A stretch of DNA of 64,000 bases from Flavobacterium restrictum. Its GTDB lineage: Bacteria; Bacteroidota; Bacteroidia; Flavobacteriales; Flavobacteriaceae. The position numbers and the translations under genes were made by a program. Below the pieces are notes generated by a model. That model was not told the origin of the DNA, searched no databases, and saw only the letters and a program-made list of their open reading frames with translations. Numbering within the stretch: position 1 is the first letter of the stretch; each line of letters begins with the position of its first letter. Positions 15,723-25,512 of this stretch are shown here, in pieces. The DNA lies in assembly GCF_007097245.1 (NCBI RefSeq), contig NZ_VJZT01000002.1, forward strand, positions 179,859 to 243,858. Reading direction: 5' to 3'.

Positions 15723-16070
15723 ATGAAAAACGGAGTTTACGGAATATTAAAAGCGAAGTACCTTATTAATGACGATGCACTCAAAAACTGGAGATTCATT
15801 GTTTTTTTGATTGTCTTGGCTATTATTATGATTGCAAACACCCAACGATTTGAACAAAAAGTATTCGAAATCAACGAGTTAAACAACAAAGTAAAAGAGT
15901 TGCGTTCCGAATTTGTTGACAGACGATCCGAGTTGATGAAGTTGAAAATGGAATCGACCGTTTCGACAAAAATGGAGGAAAAACAAATATTTTCCTCAAC
16001 TGTTCCGCCTGTTAAAATAAAAGTAAAAAAAGAGGAAGAAAAAAGTTTCTTCAACAAAATATGGCAGTAG
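15723..16070 (+). CDS. ftsL: FtsL-like cell division protein
   Basis: FtsL is a bitopic membrane protein of the divisome that works with FtsQ and FtsB to activate FtsW-FtsI. The 115-residue product has a short cytosolic N-terminus, one membrane segment (FIVFLIVLAIIMIAN, about residues 27-41) and a coiled-coil (FEINELNNKVKELRSEFVDRRSELMKLKMES). The sequence is not strongly conserved in the family, so the call rests on topology and on the position between rsmH and the PBP gene. It overlaps the next gene by 10 bases. Confidence 0.8.
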   Translation: MKNGVYGILKAKYLINDDALKNWRFIVFLIVLAIIMIANTQRFEQKVFEINELNNKVKELRSEFVDRRSELMKLKMESTVSTKMEEKQIFSSTVPPVKIKVKKEEEKSFFNKIWQ

Positions 16071-18067
16071 AAGATAAAAACATATCGTATCGCATTTATC
16101 TAGTAGCAGTTGTTATCTTCATGATGGCGGTTGCTATAGCTGTTAAATTAACTAATATTCAATGGGTTGAGGGCGATTATTATAGAAAATTGGCCAAGGA
16201 AAGAACCGTTAGGAACTTTGTAATTCCAGCCAACAAAGGCAATATTTATTCGGCTGACGGAAGTCTTTTGGCAACATCGATTCCTAACTACGAAATTCGG
16301 TTTGATGCGGTTGCGCCAAAAACCGAAGTTTTTGAAAAGAACGTAAAATTATTATCGGATTCATTGGCTTTTTTACTCGGAAAAACTTCGGATTCTTATG
16401 AAAGTGACTTGCGAAAAGCTAGAGCCAATAAAAGCCGGTATTTTCTAGTTGCCCAAAATTTAAGTTACACCGAATTTGTAAAAATAAAAAACTACCCTTT
16501 GTTTAAACTAGGAGCGTACAAAGGCGGAATTATAGTTGAGCAAGAAACCGTTAGAGAACATCCGATAGGACAAATTGCCGAACGAACCATTGGTTACGAA
16601 CGAAAAACACCAGACGGAATAGCGGACGGAAAAGGAATTGAATGGGCCTATCGCAAATACCTTAACGGAAAAGATGGTCGAATATTAAAGCAAAAAATCG
16701 CAAAAGGACAATGGAAACCCATTCGGGATATTAACGAAATAGACCCGCAAGATGGTTATGACGTTATTTCGACCATTGATGTTTTCATTCAAGATATCGC
16801 ACATCATGCGCTGTTGAAACAATTAGAAGAATATGGCGCCGAACACGGTTGTGTGGTCGTAATGGAAACCAAAACGGGTCAAGTTAAAGCCATTTCTAAT
16901 TTAGGAAGAGATGAAAAATCAGGTAACTATTATGAAACAATAAACTATGCCATTGCCGAATCGCACGAGCCTGGTTCCACATTCAAATTAGTAGATATGC
17001 TTGCGTTACTAGATGATCATAAAGTGGATACAAGCAAGGTATATGATAGTCATGGAGGAACAATAGTTATTAAAGGAGATAAAGTTCGCGATTCTCACGA
17101 AGGCGGTTACGGTAAAGTCTCTTTGGCTAGAGGATTCGAAGTTTCGTCTAATACAATAATGGTACAAGCTGTTTATGAAAACTACAAAAGTAATCCTCAA
17201 AAATTTGTAGATAGAATTGATAAAATGGGACTAAACAAACCATTAGGATTGCCGTTTCAAGGAGAAGGAAAACCAAAAATACCACATCCATCAGATAAAT
17301 CTTGGAGTGCTACCTCATTGCCATGGATGGCTTTTGGATATGGACTTGCTGTAACTCCTTTACAAACATTGACATTGTATAATGCTGTTGCAAATAATGG
17401 TGAAATGGTAAAACCACAATTTGTTTCGGAAATAAAAGAATGGAATAAAACCATCAAAAAATACGACAAGCAAGTTATCAATCCAAAGATATGTTCTGAT
17501 GAAACTATCAAAAAAATGAAAACCGTATTGCAAAATGTGGTAAAAAGAGGAACAGCAGCAAAATTGTATTCCAAAGATTTTTCAATGGCAGGGAAAACAG
17601 GAACTGCAGCCGCGGGTTATGGCACAAATGGTGGCAGTGACAAATATTATATTTCATCCTTTGTAGGTTATTTTCCAGCAGATCACCCTAAATATTCTTG
17701 CATTGTTGTAGTTCATAAACCCAATACATCCAAAAATAATTATTACGGAGCCGATGTTGCTGGTCCCGTTTTTAAACGCATTGCTCAAAAAATATTTACC
17801 GATGCGCCAACAACAAATGAGATCAAAAGTCTAGACAAAAAAATACCAAAACAAGAAACAAATTACGATTCGTATTTTGCAAAGTCACAACAAAAAAGAC
17901 AATCAATTCCAAATGTAAAAGGAATGAGCGGTATGGATGCGGTGGCTTTATTAGAAAATTTAGGGGTAAAAGTAAAAGCAACTGGAATAGGAAAAGTAAA
18001 AAAACAATCGGTGCAAGCGGGACAGAATATTGAGAAAAACACAACGATACTATTAGAATTATCATGA
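16061..18067 (+). CDS. ftsI: Division-specific penicillin-binding protein (FtsI/PBP3 type) with PASTA domain
   Basis: This is the class B peptidoglycan transpeptidase that crosslinks septal wall with FtsW. The 668-residue protein has an N-terminal membrane anchor (YLVAVVIFMMAVAIAVKL), the PBP dimer region and the transpeptidase domain. The active site motifs are S306-TF-K309 (PGSTFK), S362-x-N364 (SSN) and K512-TGT. A C-terminal PASTA domain (about residue 612 onward, IPNVKGMSGMDAVALLENLGV) follows. PASTA on FtsI-type PBPs is usual in Bacteroidota. It overlaps murE by 4 bases (ATGA). Confidence 0.93.
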   Translation: MAVEDKNISYRIYLVAVVIFMMAVAIAVKLTNIQWVEGDYYRKLAKERTVRNFVIPANKGNIYSADGSLLATSIPNYEIRFDAVAPKTEVFEKNVKLLSDSLAFLLGKTSDSYESDLRKARANKSRYFLVAQNLSYTEFVKIKNYPLFKLGAYKGGIIVEQETVREHPIGQIAERTIGYERKTPDGIADGKGIEWAYRKYLNGKDGRILKQKIAKGQWKPIRDINEIDPQDGYDVISTIDVFIQDIAHHALLKQLEEYGAEHGCVVVMETKTGQVKAISNLGRDEKSGNYYETINYAIAESHEPGSTFKLVDMLALLDDHKVDTSKVYDSHGGTIVIKGDKVRDSHEGGYGKVSLARGFEVSSNTIMVQAVYENYKSNPQKFVDRIDKMGLNKPLGLPFQGEGKPKIPHPSDKSWSATSLPWMAFGYGLAVTPLQTLTLYNAVANNGEMVKPQFVSEIKEWNKTIKKYDKQVINPKICSDETIKKMKTVLQNVVKRGTAAKLYSKDFSMAGKTGTAAAGYGTNGGSDKYYISSFVGYFPADHPKYSCIVVVHKPNTSKNNYYGADVAGPVFKRIAQKIFTDAPTTNEIKSLDKKIPKQETNYDSYFAKSQQKRQSIPNVKGMSGMDAVALLENLGVKVKATGIGKVKKQSVQAGQNIEKNTTILLELS

Positions 18068-19527
18068 AGCTATTAAAAGACCTATTGTACAAAGTAGCCA
18101 TTGAAGCCGTTATGGGTTCTACGGAAATTGCGATACGCAAAATTGATTTTGATTCTAGAAAAATAGAATCGGATTCCGTTTTTATTGCCATTCGAGGAAC
18201 TGTTTCTAATGGGCATGAATTTATCGAAAAAGCAATTGCGCTAGGAGCTGTAGCCATTATTTGTGATACATTTCCTGAAGTTATGACAACAGGAATTGCC
18301 TATGTTCAGGTAAAAGATACCAATGCAGCTTTGGCATTTATGGCAGCTAATTTCTATGAAAATCCTTCACAAAAACTACAATTAGTTGGCATTACAGGTA
18401 CCAATGGCAAAACGACAATTGCTTCGTTATTGTATCAATTGTTCAAAAAAGCAGGTTTCAAAGTTGGCTTATTGTCAACTGTGAAAATTTTGGTAGATGA
18501 TCTCGAATACAAAGCAACACATACCACTCCCGATTCGATTACAATAAACCACTTTTTAAACGAAATGATTCTTGCAGACGTTCAGTATTGTTTTATGGAA
18601 GTGAGCTCGCACGGCATCCATCAAAAAAGAACCGAGGGATTGCATTTTGTAGGTGGCGTTTTTACAAATTTGTCACACGATCATTTGGATTACCACCCCA
18701 CTTTTGCAGAATATAGAGATGTTAAAAAATCGTTTTTTGACAGCTTACCCAAAACGGCATTTGCCTTATCAAATAGTGATGATAAGAACGGACAAGTGAT
18801 GTTGCAAAATACGGTCGCCAAAAAAAGAACCTATGCCTTAAAATCTTACGCCGATTATAAAGCACAAATTCTCGAAAATCAATTATCGGGATTGTTATTA
18901 AAAATTAATGGCAATGAGGTTTGGGTAAAATTAATTGGGACTTTTAATGCCTATAACTTATTGGCTATTTACGGAACTGCTGTTGAGTTGGGCTTGGACA
19001 ATCTAGAAGTTTTACGTTTGTTATCTGATTTAGAAAGTGTTTCTGGGCGTTTTCAATTTATTGTTTCTACCCAAAACATTACTGCAATTGTAGATTATGC
19101 ACATACACCCGATGCGCTTGAAAATGTTTTGAAAACCATTACTGCTATTCGGACTAAAAACGAACAACTACTTACCGTTGTAGGTTGTGGTGGCAATCGA
19201 GATACGACCAAACGACCAATTATGGCGGGTATTGCAACTGAATTGAGCGACAAAGTAATCCTTACAGCTGACAATCCTAGAAATGAAGATCCCGAAGTGA
19301 TTATACAGGAAATGGAACAAGGAGTAGCACCACAAAACTACAAAAAAATGTTGTCTATAACCGATAGAAAGCAAGCCATCAAAACCGCCTGCCAGCTAGC
19401 GCAACCTAATGATATTATATTGATTGCGGGTAAAGGGCACGAAACATACCAGGAAATAAAAGGAGTTCGTCATGACTTTGACGACATGAAAATAGTAAAA
19501 GACATTTTAGAAGAATTAGGCAAATAA
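18064..19527 (+). CDS. murE: UDP-N-acetylmuramoyl-L-alanyl-D-glutamate--2,6-diaminopimelate ligase
   Basis: MurE adds the third amino acid to the peptidoglycan precursor in the cytosol, with ATP. The 487-residue protein has the Mur-ligase ATP loop GITGTNGKTT (about residues 109-118) and the HTTPDSI substrate segment. It also has DNPR (about 403-406), the signature for meso-diaminopimelate rather than lysine. The C-terminal domain ends with IAGKGHETYQE. The start overlaps the stop of the PBP gene. Confidence 0.96.
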   Translation: MKLLKDLLYKVAIEAVMGSTEIAIRKIDFDSRKIESDSVFIAIRGTVSNGHEFIEKAIALGAVAIICDTFPEVMTTGIAYVQVKDTNAALAFMAANFYENPSQKLQLVGITGTNGKTTIASLLYQLFKKAGFKVGLLSTVKILVDDLEYKATHTTPDSITINHFLNEMILADVQYCFMEVSSHGIHQKRTEGLHFVGGVFTNLSHDHLDYHPTFAEYRDVKKSFFDSLPKTAFALSNSDDKNGQVMLQNTVAKKRTYALKSYADYKAQILENQLSGLLLKINGNEVWVKLIGTFNAYNLLAIYGTAVELGLDNLEVLRLLSDLESVSGRFQFIVSTQNITAIVDYAHTPDALENVLKTITAIRTKNEQLLTVVGCGGNRDTTKRPIMAGIATELSDKVILTADNPRNEDPEVIIQEMEQGVAPQNYKKMLSITDRKQAIKTACQLAQPNDIILIAGKGHETYQEIKGVRHDFDDMKIVKDILEELGK

Positions 19528-19589
19528 GCAGCCTTTTCGATTTTAAAAAAACTAAAAACAAACGAATTAGAATTTAAAAAAATAAAGAT

Positions 19590-20819
19590 ATGCTGTATTA
19601 TTTATTTGAATATTTAAACAAAACAATGGACATTCCTGGAACGGGAGTTTTTCAGTACATCACTTTTAGATCTGCATTAGCATTTATGCTTTCGTTGTTG
19701 TTGTCTACCATATACGGAAAAAGAATCATCACTTTTTTAAGGAATCAACAAGTGGGTGAAACCGTTCGAGAACTTGGTTTAGCAGGTCAAAATGAAAAAG
19801 CAGGAACGCCTACAATGGGTGGTTTGATTATCATTTTTGCCACATTGGTTCCCGTATTATTGTTCGCAAGGTTGCATAATATTTACATCATTTTACTAAT
19901 TGTAACCACATTGTGGATGGGAACAATCGGTTTTATTGACGATTATATTAAAATTTTCAAGAAAGATAAAGAAGGACTAAAAGGCATTTTCAAAGTTATC
20001 GGACAAGTGGGTTTGGGCTTAATCGTAGGTACCGTACTTTATTTTAGTCCTGCAGTTACGGTTCGAACCGACACGGGAAAGAGTGATATTTTTAAAACCC
20101 CTACCGAAAACGTCATTGTACAAGCACCTGTAGAAGTGAAATCTACAGCGACTACTATCCCGTTTTTTAAAAATAATGAATTTAATTACGCCGAGTTATT
20201 AGCTTGGACGGGCGAAGGCTACGAAAAATGGGCGTGGTTAATATTTATTCCCGTTGTAATTTTTATAATCACAGCCGTGTCCAATGGAGCCAATTTAACA
20301 GATGGTATTGATGGTCTGGCGGCAGGAACTTCGGCAGTATCGGTATTTGCGCTGGGGATTTTCACGTTCGTGTCGGGGAATATTATTTTCTCCAATTACC
20401 TTAATATTATGTACATCCCAAATTCAGGGGAAATGACAGTGTTTATATTTTCATTTGTAGGCGCATTGATTGGTTTTCTTTGGTACAATTCGTATCCCGC
20501 ATCTGTATTTATGGGAGATACAGGAAGTTTAACTATTGGAGGAATCATAGCAGTATTGGCAATCGCAGTGCGAAAAGAAATGCTAATTCCATTATTATGC
20601 GGCATATTTTTGGTCGAAAATTTTTCGGTGGTGCTACAAGTTGCCTATTTCAAATTTACCAAAAAACGCTTTGGCGAAGGCCGTAGAATATTTTTAATGG
20701 CACCATTACACCACCATTATCAAAAGAAAGGGTATCACGAAAGTAAGATTGTGACTCGGTTTTGGATTGTTGCCATCATGTTAGCAATTTTATCGATAGT
20801 AACTTTAAAACTTCGTTAA
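19590..20819 (+). CDS. mraY: Phospho-N-acetylmuramoyl-pentapeptide-transferase MraY
   Basis: MraY transfers phospho-MurNAc-pentapeptide to undecaprenyl phosphate, making lipid I in the inner membrane. The 409-residue polytopic protein shows GTPTMGGL, the FIDDYIK Asp-Asp motif, [23 protein letters not shown] and the loop [15 protein letters not shown] with the HHH motif. The periplasmic loop after the third catalytic segment ([12 protein letters not shown] to TTIPFF) is longer than in proteobacteria, as is usual in Bacteroidota. Confidence 0.96.
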   Translation: MLYYLFEYLNKTMDIPGTGVFQYITFRSALAFMLSLLLSTIYGKRIITFLRNQQVGETVRELGLAGQNEKAGTPTMGGLIIIFATLVPVLLFARLHNIYIILLIVTTLWMGTIGFIDDYIKIFKKDKEGLKGIFKVIGQVGLGLIVGTVLYFSPAVTVRTDTGKSDIFKTPTENVIVQAPVEVKSTATTIPFFKNNEFNYAELLAWTGEGYEKWAWLIFIPVVIFIITAVSNGANLTDGIDGLAAGTSAVSVFALGIFTFVSGNIIFSNYLNIMYIPNSGEMTVFIFSFVGALIGFLWYNSYPASVFMGDTGSLTIGGIIAVLAIAVRKEMLIPLLCGIFLVENFSVVLQVAYFKFTKKRFGEGRRIFLMAPLHHHYQKKGYHESKIVTRFWIVAIMLAILSIVTLKLR

Positions 20820-20842
20820 ATTAAAAATTAAAAATTACCAAA

Positions 20843-21255
20843 ATGAAAGAAAACATTGTTCAAGAAAAATCATTCTATTTTGCAGTACGAATAATCAATT
20901 TATACAAATATTTGACGAGTAAAAACAAGGAATTTGTTTTATCAAGCAAATTTTAAGAAGCGGAACTTCCATTGGTGCGAACATAGAAGAGTCAATAGGT
21001 GGTAGATCTGACAAAGAGTTTTTGTTCAAATTAGAAATTTCACATAAAGAAGCGCAAGAAACCATTTATTGGTTAAAATTATTAAAAGAAACCGATTATA
21101 TTTCTAGTAGTGAATTTGAAAGTGTTTATGCTGAAGCTGAAGAAATTTATAAAAATACTAGACAAAATTATAATAACCTTAAAAGAGAAAATGTAAATCA
21201 ATTAAAAATACGAATTGAAAATAATAGGAATGAAAAGCTGCTTGAATTCGGTTAA
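20843..21255 (+). pseudogene. Frameshifted four-helix-bundle (S23-like) protein gene inside the dcw cluster
   Basis: The first frame (20843-20956) reads MKENIVQEKSFYFAVRIINL... and stops after FVLSSKF. One base off, the sequence continues QILRSGTSIGANIEESIGG to 21255. SGTSIGANIEE is the signature of the four-helix-bundle/23S intervening-sequence family (TIGR02436-like). Adding one A near 20945 would restore a product of about 138 residues. The function of the family is not settled. It sits between mraY and murD, flanked by TTAAAAATTAAAAATTA on the left and its inverted counterpart on the right (21269-21298), which suggests an inserted unit. Confidence 0.8.
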
Positions 21256-21268
21256 TGGTGTCCAAAAT

Positions 21269-21298
21269 TTTTAATTTTTAATTTTTAATTTTTAATTC
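21269..21298. repeat. TTTTTAA tandem repeat flanking the four-helix-bundle insertion
   Basis: Four near-identical AATTTTT units in tandem lie directly after the inserted gene. The inverted version (AAAAATT units, 20821-20837) lies directly before it. They bracket the insertion between mraY and murD. Confidence 0.55.
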
Positions 21299-21306
21299 AG
21301 AATAAA

Positions 21307-22641
21307 ATGAAAAGACTAGTTGTTTTAGGTGGAGGAGAAAGTGGTGTAGGCACAGCTATTTTGGGAAAGAAAAAAGGATATACAGTATTTGTTTCTGATT
21401 TTGGAAAAATAAAAGACAATTACAAAGAAGTGCTTATTCAAAATGACATTCCTTGGGAAGAAGAGCAGCATACTGAAAGCTTGATTCTAAATGCCGATGT
21501 TGTCATGAAAAGTCCCGGAATTCCAGACAAAGCACCAATAGTAAAAAAATTGATTGCCAAAGAGATTCCAGTAATTTCCGAAATAGAATTTACCGCTCCT
21601 TTTACCAATGCAATGACTATAGGGATTACAGGTAGCAACGGTAAAACCACCACCACGATGTTAGTCTATCATTTATTGCAAAGTGCTGGTTTAAATGTGG
21701 GTTTAGGCGGAAATATCGGGAAAAGTTTTGCGTGGCAAGTTGCCGAGAATGATTTTGATATCTACGTGCTGGAGTTGAGCAGTTTTCAACTCGACGGGAT
21801 TATCAATTACAAACCACACATTGCCATTTTGACCAATATAAGTCCTGATCATTTGGATCGATACGAGTATAAATATGAAAATTACATTGCTTCAAAATTT
21901 AGAATTACAAGGAATCAAACTGAATCCGATTATTTAATTTATGATTCGGATGATGAAGCAACAACGGAATGGTTAACAACAAACAAAACAAAAGCAACAT
22001 TAATTCCTTTTTCACTGACCCAAGATTTTGAACAAGGAGCATTTATCAAAAACAACAACATGGAAGTTAGAATCAATCACGAAGAGTTTATAATGGAGAC
22101 GGAATACATTGCATTAGAAGGGAAACACAATATGAAAAACGCTATGGCTGCTACTTCTGTCGCCAAAATAATGCAAATACGAAATGCAACTATTCGGGAG
22201 AGTTTATCAAATTTTCAGGGCGTTGAACACCGTTTAGAGAAAGTACTCAAAATACAAAACGTGCAATATATAAATGACTCCAAAGCAACCAATGTAAACG
22301 CAACCTTTTTTGCTTTGGATAGCATGAATGTGCCAACAGTTTGGATTGTAGGTGGCGTTGACAAAGGAAATGATTACAATGAATTGATGTCATTGGTGAG
22401 AGAAAAAGTGAAAGCCATCATTTGCCTTGGTGTAGATAACAAAAAAATTATAGATGTTTTTGGGAACGTAGTCGACATCATGATTGAAGTTACGAATATG
22501 AACGATGCCGTAAAAATGGCACAACGCTTAACCGAAAAAGGCGATGCCGTTTTACTCTCTCCAGCTTGTGCGAGTTTTGATTTATTCGAAAATTACGAGG
22601 ACAGAGGACAACAATTTAAGCAAGCGGTTCATAATTTATAA
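21307..22641 (+). CDS. murD: UDP-N-acetylmuramoylalanine--D-glutamate ligase
   Basis: MurD adds D-glutamate to UDP-MurNAc-L-Ala in the cytosol. The 444-residue protein has an N-terminal Rossmann-like domain (LVVLGGGESGVGTAIL), the ATP loop GITGSNGKTTT (about residues 106-116), LELSSFQLDG, ISPDHLDRY, the lid-domain segment EHRLEKVL and YINDSKATN. The C-terminus SPACASFDLFENYEDRGQQFKQ is the standard MurD end. Confidence 0.96.
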   Translation: MKRLVVLGGGESGVGTAILGKKKGYTVFVSDFGKIKDNYKEVLIQNDIPWEEEQHTESLILNADVVMKSPGIPDKAPIVKKLIAKEIPVISEIEFTAPFTNAMTIGITGSNGKTTTTMLVYHLLQSAGLNVGLGGNIGKSFAWQVAENDFDIYVLELSSFQLDGIINYKPHIAILTNISPDHLDRYEYKYENYIASKFRITRNQTESDYLIYDSDDEATTEWLTTNKTKATLIPFSLTQDFEQGAFIKNNNMEVRINHEEFIMETEYIALEGKHNMKNAMAATSVAKIMQIRNATIRESLSNFQGVEHRLEKVLKIQNVQYINDSKATNVNATFFALDSMNVPTVWIVGGVDKGNDYNELMSLVREKVKAIICLGVDNKKIIDVFGNVVDIMIEVTNMNDAVKMAQRLTEKGDAVLLSPACASFDLFENYEDRGQQFKQAVHNL

Positions 22642-22754
22642 TTTTAGATTATTAGTTCAAGATTAAAAAAACTATTAATGATAGAATAAGCAAACAAAAT
22701 AAATTGTAATCACGCAAGAATCTAAAATCTAAATTCTTAAATCTAAATTTAATA

Positions 22755-24053
22755 ATGAAAGAACTAGTAAACAAATTAAAAGGAGACAGAGTAATATGGA
22801 CCTTCGTGGCCTTATTAGCCCTGTTTTCGTTTATGCCTGTTTTTAGTGCCAGTAGTAATTTGGCCTATATTGGCCATGGAACTGGGAATACATTAGGTTA
22901 TTTGGTCAAACATTTGGCACATATTTGTATTGGGTTTTTAATAATTTACTGGGTACACAAAGTGCCGTATCATTATTTTAGAGCCATATCCAAAGCCGGT
23001 TTACCTGTAGTTTGGCTACTTTTAGCCTATACTTTAATCAAAGGTACCGTAATTGCGGGCGCCAATGCGAGTAGGTGGATTCAAATTCCGTTTATAGGTA
23101 TTACCTTTCAAACATCGACTGTCGCAGCCATTATATTATTTATATTTGTGGCCCGTTATTTGTCAAAAAAAAGAGAAGAACCCATTACGTTTAAGTCATC
23201 TTTAATAGAACTTTGGTTGCCCGTTTTTATAACCTTATTATTTATTTTACCGGCTAACTTTTCGACTACTGCATTAATCTTTTCCATGGTTATTATGTTG
23301 GTTTTTATAGGAAAGTATCCTTTAAAATATATTGGTTTTATAATTGGTTCGGGTATTGTTTTTTTAGCTTTTTTTATTCTGATTGCCAAAGCATTTCCCG
23401 ATTCGAGATTTTTTAGCCGAGTAGGAACTTGGGGAAGCCGAATCGAAAATTTTACTAGCAACAAACCCAACGAAGATGATTACCAAATAGAAAAAGCAAA
23501 AATAGCAATCGCCTCGGGAGGACTTTACGGTTTGGGTCCGGGAAAAAGCGTTCAAAAGAATTTTTTGCCACAATCCTCTTCCGATTTTATTTTTGCCATT
23601 ATAGTTGAGGAATGGGGATTGTTTGGCGGATTAGTCATTCTGGGATTGTACTTATTATTGCTGTTTCGGTTTGTAATTGCCTCGCACAAAGCCAATACTT
23701 TATTTGGCAAATTAGTGGTGGTAGGTTTGGGTTTTCCTATGATATTTCAAGCCATGATTAATATGGCAGTTGCCGTTGAGTTACTTCCGGTAACAGGGCA
23801 AACGTTACCCCTTATCAGTAGTGGTGGAAGCTCGATTTGGATGACCTGTTTTGCGCTAGGAATCATTATAAGTGTCACCAGAAAAGAAGAGGAAATTGCC
23901 GAAGAATTGAAAGAAAAAGCAATTAGAGACGAAGCACTTCGCAAGTTGATAGACGCTCACATAGCATCAGAGGAGGATCCTGAAATGGATGCAACATCCT
24001 ATTCTATTGAGGATAAAGCAACAAATCCCATGAGTGCAGTAGCAAATAAGTAG
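22755..24053 (+). CDS. ftsW: Septal peptidoglycan glycosyltransferase FtsW
   Basis: FtsW is a SEDS-family membrane protein that polymerises lipid II at the septum together with the FtsI-type PBP. The 432-residue product has about ten hydrophobic segments. The SEDS hallmarks ANASRWIQIP, GGLYGLGPGKSVQK, LPQSSSDFIFAIIVEEWG and LPLISSGGSS are present. The C-terminal tail of about 55 residues is charged and cytosolic (EEIAEELKEKAIRDEAL). Confidence 0.95.
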   Translation: MKELVNKLKGDRVIWTFVALLALFSFMPVFSASSNLAYIGHGTGNTLGYLVKHLAHICIGFLIIYWVHKVPYHYFRAISKAGLPVVWLLLAYTLIKGTVIAGANASRWIQIPFIGITFQTSTVAAIILFIFVARYLSKKREEPITFKSSLIELWLPVFITLLFILPANFSTTALIFSMVIMLVFIGKYPLKYIGFIIGSGIVFLAFFILIAKAFPDSRFFSRVGTWGSRIENFTSNKPNEDDYQIEKAKIAIASGGLYGLGPGKSVQKNFLPQSSSDFIFAIIVEEWGLFGGLVILGLYLLLLFRFVIASHKANTLFGKLVVVGLGFPMIFQAMINMAVAVELLPVTGQTLPLISSGGSSIWMTCFALGIIISVTRKEEEIAEELKEKAIRDEALRKLIDAHIASEEDPEMDATSYSIEDKATNPMSAVANK

Positions 24054-24082
24054 TAGATACAAATTGACTAATTAGTATAAAA

Positions 24083-25168
24083 ATGGCTCAATATAAATTT
24101 ATTTTAAGTGGTGGTGGAACTGGTGGACATATTTATCCAGCAATTGCTATTGCTAACGAATTAAAAGTTCGTTTTCCTGATGCCAAAATTCTTTTTGTAG
24201 GTGCCAAAGATAAAATGGAAATGCAAAAAGTACCACAAGCGGGTTACGAAATAAAAGGACTTTGGATTGCAGGATTGCAACGAAAATTGACCTTACAAAA
24301 CGCAATGTTCCCCTTTAAACTAGTAGCTAGTTTATGGGAATCCCGAAAAATAATCAAACAATTCAAGCCCAATGTGGTAATAGGAACTGGCGGTTTTGCT
24401 AGCGGCCCATTACTAAATATGGCTAGTACGCTAGGAATTCCAACAGTGATTCAAGAGCAAAATTCCTTTCCAGGAATTACTAATAAATTGTTGAGCAAAA
24501 AAGCGAGAGCAATATGTGTAGCCTATGAAAATCTAGATCGTTTTTTTCCAAAAGAAAAAATGATCCTGACTGGGAATCCTGTACGTCAAGATTTACTGGA
24601 TGTTGCTACCAAAAAAGACGAAGCAATCGCATTTTTTAATTTGGATACTTCCAAGAAAACACTTTTGGTTTTGGGTGGAAGCCTAGGTGCCCGTAGAGTG
24701 AATCAATTAATCGAAAAAGAAATAGACGGAATTCTTTTGCAAAATATTCAAGTAATCTGGCAATGCGGAAAATTATATTTAGAAGATTATAAAAAATACA
24801 GCAGTACCAATGTTCAGGTGGTTGCCTTCATCGAAAGAATGGATTTGGTTTATGCTGCGGCGGATATAGTAATTTCTAGAGCAGGAGCTTCCTCGGTTTC
24901 GGAGTTGTGTATCGTGGGGAAACCCGTTATTTTTATACCCTCCCCTAATGTCGCCGAAGATCACCAAACTAAAAATGCACAGGCGATAGTGTCCAAAAAA
25001 GGAGCACTCATGTTGAAAGAATCTGAATTAGACAGTCAGTTTAGTCTTGTTTTTGAAGCCTTATTGAAGGACAAAGGCAAACAATTGCAATTGAGCGAAA
25101 ACATTAAACAATTGGCTTTGCCTATGGCAACTCAAAATATAGTTGATGCCATTGTTAAGTTGCTATAA
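24083..25168 (+). CDS. murG: UDP-N-acetylglucosamine--lipid I GlcNAc transferase MurG
   Basis: MurG transfers GlcNAc onto lipid I to make lipid II on the inner face of the membrane. The 361-residue GT28 protein begins with the glycine-rich loop [12 protein letters not shown] (about residues 9-20). It shows [37 protein letters not shown] and the UDP-GlcNAc site [21 protein letters not shown] followed by AEDHQTKNA. Confidence 0.96.
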   Translation: MAQYKFILSGGGTGGHIYPAIAIANELKVRFPDAKILFVGAKDKMEMQKVPQAGYEIKGLWIAGLQRKLTLQNAMFPFKLVASLWESRKIIKQFKPNVVIGTGGFASGPLLNMASTLGIPTVIQEQNSFPGITNKLLSKKARAICVAYENLDRFFPKEKMILTGNPVRQDLLDVATKKDEAIAFFNLDTSKKTLLVLGGSLGARRVNQLIEKEIDGILLQNIQVIWQCGKLYLEDYKKYSSTNVQVVAFIERMDLVYAAADIVISRAGASSVSELCIVGKPVIFIPSPNVAEDHQTKNAQAIVSKKGALMLKESELDSQFSLVFEALLKDKGKQLQLSENIKQLALPMATQNIVDAIVKLL

Positions 25169-25219
25169 ATTCAATAATCTACCTACCAAAAGTAGTCTTG
25201 GAGTATAAAAAAATAAAAT

Positions 25220-25438
25220 ATGTTTTATCAATTACTTTTAGGTAGTGTTTTTGTAATCATTGGGATAAGTATTTATTTCTATATTATGAATAGAGAGATA
25301 AAAAAAAAGGAGAGTTATTGGATAAGCTATTTTTTTGGAATTGGATTTGTTGTTTTTGGATTATTCCTAATAGTTCAACAGATATTTAATTTTTCAATTT
25401 ATAAGTGGGTCTTTTTTTTTATGAGTAAAAATAAGTAA
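25220..25438 (+). CDS. Small two-helix membrane protein inserted in the dcw cluster
   Basis: The 72-residue product has two hydrophobic segments (LLLGSVFVIIGISIYFYIM and ISYFFGIGFVVFGLFLIVQ) joined by a basic loop (NREIKKKESYW), predicting an inner membrane hairpin. No family was recognised. It lies 51 bases after murG and 74 before murC in the same direction, so it should be cotranscribed with them. It is not a standard dcw gene. It may be an orphan gene rather than a division protein. Confidence 0.55.
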   Translation: MFYQLLLGSVFVIIGISIYFYIMNREIKKKESYWISYFFGIGFVVFGLFLIVQQIFNFSIYKWVFFFMSKNK

Positions 25439-25454
25439 TAATAATTTAAAATAA

Positions 25455-25505
25455 CCCTTTTCCAGTTTTGGTAACACTCTCTTTTGGTGAGGGGTTGGGA
25501 TGAAG
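25455..25505. repeat. Dispersed repeat, degenerate copy 2, in front of murC
   Basis: The order CCAGTTTTGG, ACTCTCTTTTGGTGAGGGG, TTGGGATGA parallels the element before ftsL at about 15672-15720, with the hairpin arms partly decayed. Both copies sit immediately upstream of a dcw gene start. Confidence 0.5.
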
Positions 25506-25512
25506 AAAAAAA

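Noticed and set aside
20843..20956. Independent 37-residue gene after mraY
   Set aside because: It continues in the next frame as the rest of a four-helix-bundle protein, so it is the 5' part of a frameshifted gene.
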